Source of the DNA: Paludibacteraceae bacterium
GTDB taxonomy: Bacteria > Bacteroidota > Bacteroidia > Bacteroidales > Paludibacteraceae
Length of the DNA: 11,226 nucleotides
Direction: 5' to 3'
Assembly: GCA_023227695.1 (NCBI GenBank)
Contig: JALNVE010000077.1
Coordinates: 1 to 11,226 of the forward strand
Part shown: piece after piece, positions 6,598 through 11,226 of the stretch
Layout of the letters: each line of letters starts with the position of its first letter
Position numbering within the stretch: the first letter of the stretch is position 1
Position numbers and translations under genes: made by a program
Notes under the pieces: generated by a model
The model's input: only the letters and a program-made list of their open reading frames with translations
Told to the model about the DNA's origin: nothing
Database searches by the model: none

Positions 6598-8973
6598 TTA
6601 TCCCTTGATGACTTTTAGTTTGGCATATTTGAGAAGTATCTTCTTCACGCCTGAATTTCTGAATTCAATGGTCGCTTTTGTGCTACCTTCCAATCCTTCG
6701 AGTTGCGTTACCTTTCCGATACCGAATTTCTCGTGCTCAACAAAGTCGCCTACTTTGATGTTGCTGTTGTCTTGACCTGAGAAATTGGAGATAGAGTTCG
6801 GATTTGGAGTCGCAGCAGTTGAACTCATTGGCTTCATTCGGGTACCGAGGTTGAAGTTGAACTTTGGCGGATTGGCCTTGAAGCTGGTTGTTTCGGTTGT
6901 GTTCTTTATCTTCAGATTGTAACCCGTAGGTTCCTGTCTGCGGAAATTCTCAAACTGTGAATCTAAAGCCTCCCTTAATACTCTTCCGTGCGACATTTTA
7001 TAATCATCTGGCAATTCGAGTAGGTCAGGGTCTATGTCCTTGAGGAATCGGCTTGGGTTGCAGTAAGCGGAGCTTCCGTTGCGGAAACGGCTCTTTGCGT
7101 AGGTGATGTAGCAGTTCTCTTCGGCACGTGTGATGGCCACGTAGAAAAGTCGGCGCTCTTCTTCGATACTCTCTTCCGAGCCTGTGCTCATGTTGGAAGG
7201 AAAAAGTTCCTCCTCCATGCCGACAATGAACACGTTTTTGAACTCCAAACCCTTGGATGCGTGAACCGTCATCATGGTGATCATGTCCAGATTCTCGTTC
7301 TTGTTGTTGTCTTGGTCTGTCAATAGGGAGACCTCTTGCAAGAATACGTTAAGTAGAGGCATCTCTTCTCCCTCTTCCTCCTCCTTTGTCTCGCAAAATT
7401 CATGGATGCTCTTGAGCAGCTCCTCGATATTCTGTTGGCGGGTCATGTTTTCAGGTGTTTTGTCCTGATAAAGCTCCTTCAGAATGCCTGTTCGGTGGAT
7501 GATGGTCGTTGCCATATCGTACGCGCTTTTAGACTCAGTCTCGGCAGTAAACTCCTCCATCATCATCCGAAAGTTTCCGATTTTTAGGGCAGTTCCTGAG
7601 TTAACCTGCAGGTTATAGCCCAATGGGTTGCTGATGACATCCCAAAAGGAGACGTTGTGCATGTTTGCACACTCGGCTATCTTGCTCACCGTAGTCTCTC
7701 CGATGCCTCTGGCGGGGTAGTTGATGACACGTTTGAAGGCCTCTTCGTCGGCATGGTTAATGCTCAGTTTGAAGTAAGCCAAAACGTCTTTAATCTCTTT
7801 ACGTTGATAGAAGGAGAGACCTCCGTAAATTTTGTACGGAACGCCCTTCTTTCTCATGGCCTCCTCTAAGATACGCGATTGGGCGTTGGTTCTGTAGAGG
7901 ATGGCGAAATCCTTGTATTCGTATTTCTTGCTCTGATGCATAGCCAAGATGGCGTTTGCCACGATGTTGCTCTCTTCCGTATCGGAATAGGCACTAAACA
8001 CCTTGACGATGTTACCCTCGCTGTTTTCGGAGAATACGTTCTTCTTTATCTGTTCTTTGTTTTTGTCAATCAAACTGTTGGCGGCTCTAACAATGTTTTG
8101 TGTAGAACGGTAGTTCTGCTCCAATTTGAATAATTTGCACTCAGGATAAACCTCCTGGAAACGCAGGATATTCTCAATGTTCGCACCGCGAAACGAGTAG
8201 ATACTTTGAGCATCATCGCCCACTACGCACACCTTGTGGTGACGGTCTGCCAATTTCTTTATGATAAGATGCTGTGCAAAGTTCGTGTCTTGGTATTCGT
8301 CCACCAAGATGAACTTGAAGTAGTTTTGGTACTTGACGAGCACACCCGGATGATCACGGAAGAGGATGTTCGTGTAGAGCAGCAGGTCGTCGAAATCCAT
8401 CACACCTGCCTTCAAACACCTGTTGGTGTATGTCGTGAAAATATCTTTCATGAGTGGCATGCGCGCGTGCATATCTACTTCGTGAAGGTCGTTGCGGCTC
8501 ATGTAGCTCTGAGGTGTGACGAGGTTATTTTTCAGCTGAGAAATTCGTGCGTGTACTTTGTTGGGGTTGTACGTCTTCTCGTCAAGTTTCATACCCTTGA
8601 TGATGGTCTTGATCAAGTTTTTGGAGTCTGCGCTGTCATAGATGGTAAAGTCACTCGGAAAGCCTATATTGTCCGACTCTATTCTCAATATACGGTAGAA
8701 AACGGAGTGGAATGTTCCCATCCAGAGTTTGTTGGCTAAGTTTTCACCCACAATTCCTGCAATACGATCTTTCATTTCTCTTGCCGCTTTGTTGGTGAAT
8801 GTCAGTGCTAGGATGGAAGAGGGTGCATAGCCCTGCTGCAGCAATCCTGCAATTTTATAGGTCAAAACTCTTGTCTTTCCTGAACCAGCACCGGCAATGA
8901 CTAGAGATGGTCCGTCGTTGTAGGTAACGGCCTGTCTCTGACTCTCATTTAGTAAACTTAAAAAATCTTCCAC
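6598..8973 (-). CDS. pcrA: UvrD/PcrA-type superfamily 1A DNA helicase
   Basis: This ATP-driven 3'-5' helicase/translocase acts in repair and in removing proteins from DNA. From the GTG start it has 791 residues with all SF1A motifs in order: Walker A GAGSGKT (28-34), motif II VDEYQDT (224-230), motif III GDDAQSIYSFRGA (252-264), QNYRST (286-291), motif V TVHASKGLEFK (569-579) and motif VI RRLFYVAITRAEE (607-619). A low-complexity linker leads to a C-terminal Tudor-like domain (about 739-791, GDFVEHEKFGIGKV) as in PcrA, where it contacts RNA polymerase. I chose GTG 8973 over an upstream ATG at 9006. Homologues begin near DFLSLLNESQRQAV, AAAAAGGA lies 8 nt before the GTG, and a TACCTTTG promoter box sits between the two codons. 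The ATG would give 802 residues. It heads the unit with ftsB and the small membrane protein. Confidence 0.95.
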   Translation of the reverse strand: MEDFLSLLNESQRQAVTYNDGPSLVIAGAGSGKTRVLTYKIAGLLQQGYAPSSILALTFTNKAAREMKDRIAGIVGENLANKLWMGTFHSVFYRILRIESDNIGFPSDFTIYDSADSKNLIKTIIKGMKLDEKTYNPNKVHARISQLKNNLVTPQSYMSRNDLHEVDMHARMPLMKDIFTTYTNRCLKAGVMDFDDLLLYTNILFRDHPGVLVKYQNYFKFILVDEYQDTNFAQHLIIKKLADRHHKVCVVGDDAQSIYSFRGANIENILRFQEVYPECKLFKLEQNYRSTQNIVRAANSLIDKNKEQIKKNVFSENSEGNIVKVFSAYSDTEESNIVANAILAMHQSKKYEYKDFAILYRTNAQSRILEEAMRKKGVPYKIYGGLSFYQRKEIKDVLAYFKLSINHADEEAFKRVINYPARGIGETTVSKIAECANMHNVSFWDVISNPLGYNLQVNSGTALKIGNFRMMMEEFTAETESKSAYDMATTIIHRTGILKELYQDKTPENMTRQQNIEELLKSIHEFCETKEEEEGEEMPLLNVFLQEVSLLTDQDNNKNENLDMITMMTVHASKGLEFKNVFIVGMEEELFPSNMSTGSEESIEEERRLFYVAITRAEENCYITYAKSRFRNGSSAYCNPSRFLKDIDPDLLELPDDYKMSHGRVLREALDSQFENFRRQEPTGYNLKIKNTTETTSFKANPPKFNFNLGTRMKPMSSTAATPNPNSISNFSGQDNSNIKVGDFVEHEKFGIGKVTQLEGLEGSTKATIEFRNSGVKKILLKYAKLKVIKG

Positions 8974-8992
8974 GTCTGAATTCCTTTTTCTG

Positions 8993-9000
8993 CAAAGGTA
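8993..9000 (-). promoter_or_regulatory. Bacteroidetes -7 promoter box (TACCTTTG) for the pcrA unit
   Basis: Minus-strand 9000-8993 read TACCTTTG followed by CAG, a full match to TAnnTTTG. Transcription would begin near 8988-8984, downstream of the ATG at 9006 but upstream of the GTG at 8973. This favours the GTG as the real start. No clear -33 TTTG is seen. Confidence 0.45.
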
Positions 9001-9006
9001 AGACAT

Positions 9007-9336
9007 TCTCCTTATATTATAATATGTAAGATGGTGGGTTGTTGATAACTTGCTGATTTGATAGGTTTCTTATCACTGTTTTTTTTCTACAAACATCTGG
9101 AAAGGACACTTTTGGTCGGAAATAAGTAGCTTTGAAAATGATTCATGAATTATATTTTTTTCTCCGAAATATATTAGTTTGTTTTCTTGTTCTTTTTGTA
9201 ACCTAATCTGATCTGCTATTTCTTTCTTTTCAAATTTAAATTCATGTTTCTCCGTTCTTGATTTTTCAACTTTATAACTTTGTATTAACTTTGCAGATTA
9301 ATAATTACACTTTCGAAAACAAGTAAAATATAGATA
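9007..9336. other. Divergent intergenic region between pcrA and gltX
   Basis: About 330 bp of T-rich sequence on the plus strand with no plausible gene. The gltX-proximal end holds two TAACTTTG boxes in tandem. The middle carries a 10-bp palindrome ATTCATGAAT (about 9141-9150) of uncertain meaning. No tRNA or recognised regulatory RNA is visible. Its length leaves room for regulatory sites for gltX. Confidence 0.5.
9275..9293 (+). promoter_or_regulatory. Tandem -7 promoter boxes (TAACTTTG twice) upstream of gltX
   Basis: TAACTTTG occurs at 9275-9282 and again at 9286-9293, both full matches to TAnnTTTG. The second, followed by CAG, is the closer match to the usual TTTGCA context and would give a leader of about 35-40 nt. 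Neither has a clean TTTG 19-21 bp upstream. The leader before the ATG is A-rich without an obvious Shine-Dalgarno. Confidence 0.5.
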
Positions 9337-10854
9337 ATGGCAGAGAGAAAAGTTCGTGTGCGTTTTGCACCCAGTCCTACAGGAGCACTTCACATTGGTG
9401 GAGTAAGGACCGCTTTGTATAATTATTTGTTCGCTAAGAAGCATGGTGGTGACCTTTTGCTTCGAATCGAAGATACAGATTCACAGCGTTTTGTTCCTGG
9501 AGCTGAAGATTATATCATCGAGTCTTTCAAGTGGTTGGGCATTAAGTTTGACGAGGGTGTAGGAATTGGTGGAGACCATGCTCCTTATCGTCAGAGCGAG
9601 CGCCGCGACATCTATAAAAAATATGTTCAGCAGCTTTTGGATGCTGGTTATGCTTATATGGCATTTGATACTCCTGCTGAGTTAGAAGAGAAACATAAGG
9701 AAATTCCTAACTTTCAATATGATGCTCACACCCGTATGAGCGGTATCAACTCATTGACTCTTTCTAAAGAGGAGGTTGAGAAACGTGTCGCTAACGGAGA
9801 GAAATATGTGGTTCGTATCAAGGTACAACCAGATGAGGATATTGAGGTGGATGATTTGATCCGTGGTAAGGTTGTCATCAATTCCAATGTGTTGGATGAT
9901 AAGGTTCTTTACAAGGCTGCTGATGAGTTGCCAACTTATCACTTGGCCAATATCGTGGACGACCACTTGATGGAAATCACACACGTGATTCGTGGTGAGG
10001 AGTGGTTGCCATCTGCACCGTTGCACGTATTGCTTTACCGTTGTTTCGGTTGGGCTGATACAATGCCTAAGTTCGCCCACTTGCCTTTGTTGTTGAAACC
10101 CGAAGGAAACGGAAAATTGAGCAAGAGAGACGGTGATAGATTAGGTTTTCCTGTATTCCCACTTCAGTGGAAAGATCCTAAGACGGGCGATATGTCCAGC
10201 GGATACCGTGAGTCTGGTTACTTCCCTGAGGCTACCATTAACTTTTTGGCTTTGTTGGGCTGGAACCCAGGAATTGACCGTGAAATCTTCTCAATGTCTG
10301 AGTTGATAGACCTCTTCTCTTTGGAGCGCGTGAGCAAGGCTGGTGCACGTTTCGATTTCGAGAAGTGTAAATGGTTTAACAAGGAGTATATGATGATGAA
10401 GTCTGATGACGAAATCACTAAGTTGTTTGCTCCAATCTTGGAGGAAAAAGGACATGCTTGTGATTACGATAAGTTGAAATATATTGTCTCTTTGGTTCGT
10501 AACCGTGTCAGCTTCGTGAACGATATCTGGAACGAGGTGAACTATATGTTCGAGGCTCCAACAGAGTATGATGAGAAATCAGTTAAGAAGAGATGGAAAC
10601 CAGAGAGCTCAACACAGATTCCTGAGTTGATGCAAGTTTTGGAGGGATTGGATTTCGCCAACGTAGAGGAGAACGAGAAGACTGTTTTGGCATGGATTGA
10701 GTCTAAGGGTTATAACTTAGGTGGTGTGATGAATGCCTTTCGTGTAGCAGTTGTCGGTGCAGCACGTGGTCCTCAGATGTTCGACATTATCAACATCCTC
10801 GGAAAAGAGGAGACCTACGCTCGTGTTAAGAGAGCTTTGGAAGTTTTGAAATAG
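9337..10854 (+). CDS. gltX: Glutamate--tRNA ligase (glutamyl-tRNA synthetase)
   Basis: This class I synthetase charges tRNA-Glu with glutamate using ATP in the cytosol. The 505-residue length is normal for the Bacteroidetes type. The N-terminal Rossmann domain begins RVRFAPSPTGALHIGG, with the HIGH-type motif HIGG at 19-22. RIEDTD (43-48) helps bind glutamate, VIRGEEWLPSAP (217-228) is the conserved active-site stretch, and the KMSKS-type loop is KLSKR (260-264). An insertion after this loop (about 268-295, including FPLQWKDP) is, as I recall, common in Bacteroidetes enzymes. The C-terminal helical anticodon-binding domain runs from about 345 to the end. All signature residues are present. 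It is transcribed alone and divergently from pcrA, from promoter boxes at 9275-9293, with a strong hairpin 17 bp after its stop. Confidence 0.97.
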   Translation: MAERKVRVRFAPSPTGALHIGGVRTALYNYLFAKKHGGDLLLRIEDTDSQRFVPGAEDYIIESFKWLGIKFDEGVGIGGDHAPYRQSERRDIYKKYVQQLLDAGYAYMAFDTPAELEEKHKEIPNFQYDAHTRMSGINSLTLSKEEVEKRVANGEKYVVRIKVQPDEDIEVDDLIRGKVVINSNVLDDKVLYKAADELPTYHLANIVDDHLMEITHVIRGEEWLPSAPLHVLLYRCFGWADTMPKFAHLPLLLKPEGNGKLSKRDGDRLGFPVFPLQWKDPKTGDMSSGYRESGYFPEATINFLALLGWNPGIDREIFSMSELIDLFSLERVSKAGARFDFEKCKWFNKEYMMMKSDDEITKLFAPILEEKGHACDYDKLKYIVSLVRNRVSFVNDIWNEVNYMFEAPTEYDEKSVKKRWKPESSTQIPELMQVLEGLDFANVEENEKTVLAWIESKGYNLGGVMNAFRVAVVGAARGPQMFDIINILGKEETYARVKRALEVLK

Positions 10855-10871
10855 ATCATAAACTAAATAAA

Positions 10872-10903
10872 AATGGTGGTGTGAGAGACTCACATCCGCC
10901 ATT
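10872..10903. terminator. Strong hairpin directly after gltX, terminator-like
   Basis: AATGGTGGTGTGAG (10872-10885) pairs with the segment 10889-10903 across an AGA loop, with one U-G wobble (10877/10898) and one bulged T (10895): about 14 bp. It lies 17 bp after the gltX stop, as expected for a terminator. However, the plus strand has no T tract after the stem; the T tract (TTTTTATTT) follows the stem on the minus strand. It may stop gltX by structure alone, act mainly on transcripts from the right, or be bidirectional. Confidence 0.5.
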
Positions 10904-10910
10904 CTGTTAT

Positions 10911-10928
10911 GGTGGGTTCTATTAATTA
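10911..10928 (+). repeat. Left terminal inverted repeat of the MITE-like element
   Basis: These 18 bases match the reverse complement of 11148-11165 without mismatch. The first five bases GGTGG also pair with CCACC at 10929-10933, so this end alone can form a small hairpin, a feature the right end lacks. Confidence 0.75.
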
Positions 10929-10979
10929 CCACCGTAAAAAAACAAAAGTATGATGGGCTACGTTTTATTGTCTTTGAAT

Positions 10980-11039
10980 AAGTTTTAGTTGCACTCGACA
11001 ATATAGAGCAAGCTCTATTGCGTTCGTTTGCAAAAACTT
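10980..11039. repeat. Imperfect 60-bp palindrome inside the MITE-like element
   Basis: AAGTTTT (10980-10986) pairs with AAAACTT (11033-11039). At the centre ATAGAGC (11003-11009) pairs perfectly with GCTCTAT (11012-11018) across only two bases, extended by CAAT/ATTG. The arms between match partly (TTGCA against TGCAA, shifted). The segment could extrude as a cruciform or fold as a long RNA hairpin. Confidence 0.5.
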
Positions 11040-11147
11040 TTGGTCTCTTTTCGGTTTATAACGCCACTTCTTTCGGTTGCATAGCTCGCTATGAGCCCTT
11101 TGTCAGTGACATTTGACCTTGAAAATAGCCTTGAATTTCAATAAAGC

Positions 11148-11165
11148 TAATTAATAGAACCCACC
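11148..11165 (-). repeat. Right terminal inverted repeat of the MITE-like element
   Basis: An exact inverted copy of 10911-10928, immediately followed by TTAT, which also directly precedes the left copy. Sequence inside the two repeats does not continue the match, so the repeat ends sharply at 18 bp. Confidence 0.75.
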
Positions 11166-11173
11166 TTATAACC

Positions 11174-11188
11174 GGTCTGATGAAGACC
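11174..11188. repeat. Short inverted repeat right of the MITE-like element
   Basis: GGTCT (11174-11178) pairs with AGACC (11184-11188) across GATGA. It lies in the leader of the possible gene starting at 11210. There is no T tract, so it is not an obvious terminator; it may be chance. Confidence 0.25.
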
Positions 11189-11209
11189 AATTGATATTAG
11201 ATATTTGAG

Positions 11210-11226
11210 ATGAAGTTATTGTACAA
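11210..11226 (+). CDS. Possible 5' end of a plus-strand gene cut by the right edge (MKLLY...)
   Basis: An ATG at 11210 opens a frame of five full codons, MKLLY, followed by AA that would begin Asn or Lys. Many Bacteroidetes Kdo transferases (WaaA/KdtA) begin with a similar (M)LLYN sequence, and from memory waaA lies next to gltX in Bacteroides. This makes waaA the leading guess, but five residues prove nothing. The codon lies 355 bp after gltX; without the MITE-like insert and one target copy the gap would be about 96 bp. Confidence 0.3.

Larger units (their letters stand above)
10911..11165. mobile_element. MITE-like element: 255 bp, perfect 18-bp terminal inverted repeats, 4-bp flanking duplication
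   Basis: The left end GGTGGGTTCTATTAATTA (10911-10928) is the exact reverse complement of the right end TAATTAATAGAACCCACC (11148-11165). Directly outside each end is TTAT (10907-10910 and 11166-11169), which fits a 4-bp target-site duplication. The 255-bp interior has no credible coding capacity. It carries a long imperfect palindrome (10980-11039) and smaller ones (11080-11093, 11101-11111). Terminal repeats, duplication, small size and structured non-coding content together fit a non-autonomous element moved by a transposase encoded elsewhere. The parent insertion sequence family cannot be named from this window. It sits between gltX and a possible downstream gene. Confidence 0.6.

Noticed and set aside
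8206..8739. Plus-strand frame of 177 codons inside the helicase gene
   Set aside because: It lies wholly antisense to strongly conserved helicase motifs, resembles no protein, and has no promoter or ribosome-binding sequence.
9141..9150. Palindrome ATTCATGAAT, also present at 61-70
   Set aside because: Two copies of a 10-bp AT-rich palindrome 9 kb apart, each in AT-rich intergenic DNA and at unrelated positions relative to genes, are best explained by chance.
10717..11001. Minus-strand frame of 94 codons spanning the gltX end and the MITE-like element
   Set aside because: It overlaps the conserved gltX C terminus, crosses the terminator hairpin and a repeat end, and shows no protein-like pattern.
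1..11226. CRISPR array, tRNA, rRNA, toxin-antitoxin or phage-defence genes
   Set aside because: No regularly spaced direct repeats, no cloverleaf candidates and no proteins of such families were seen on either strand; every long gene is a recognisable housekeeping or envelope gene.

Overview
The window looks like chromosome of a Bacteroidales bacterium (Bacteroides/Prevotella-like; the genus cannot be fixed from sequence alone). The protein sequences are Bacteroidetes-like, the composition is moderately AT-rich, several genes are preceded by the Bacteroidetes -7 promoter box TAnnTTTG, and Shine-Dalgarno sequences are mostly weak. A Gram-negative envelope is implied by KdsB (Kdo activation for lipopolysaccharide) and by a periplasm-facing DsbD.

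Layout, left to right. The left edge may cut the first 14 codons of a minus-strand gene (1-43). A dsbD-nitroreductase pair (minus, 154-2930) carries reducing power to the periplasm and encodes a cytosolic flavoenzyme. A single Dabb-domain gene (minus, 3049-3348) has its own promoter box. Next is a kdsB-M16 peptidase-homologue pair (minus, 3553-5640), ending in a weak hairpin/T-run terminator near 3452-3475. Then comes a three-gene minus-strand unit, 8973 down to 5887: pcrA/uvrD-type helicase, ftsB/divIC-like division protein and a four-helix small membrane protein. It is closed by a good intrinsic terminator at 5833-5867. Across a 330-363 bp divergent intergenic region lies gltX (plus, 9337-10854).

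The region right of gltX is the only clearly accessory-looking part. A strong hairpin directly follows the gene. Then a 255-bp non-coding segment (10911-11165) is bounded by perfect 18-bp inverted repeats and flanked by the 4-bp direct repeat TTAT, with several internal palindromes. This is the signature of a miniature inverted-repeat transposable element (MITE). At the right edge five codons of a plus-strand reading frame (MKLLY...) may start another gene, possibly waaA/kdtA.

Most of the window is housekeeping: envelope biogenesis, division, DNA repair and translation. I found no convincing new multi-gene system. The points most worth a second look are the MITE-like element, the M16 homologue that has lost its zinc site, and the conserved-looking but unassigned membrane protein beside ftsB.
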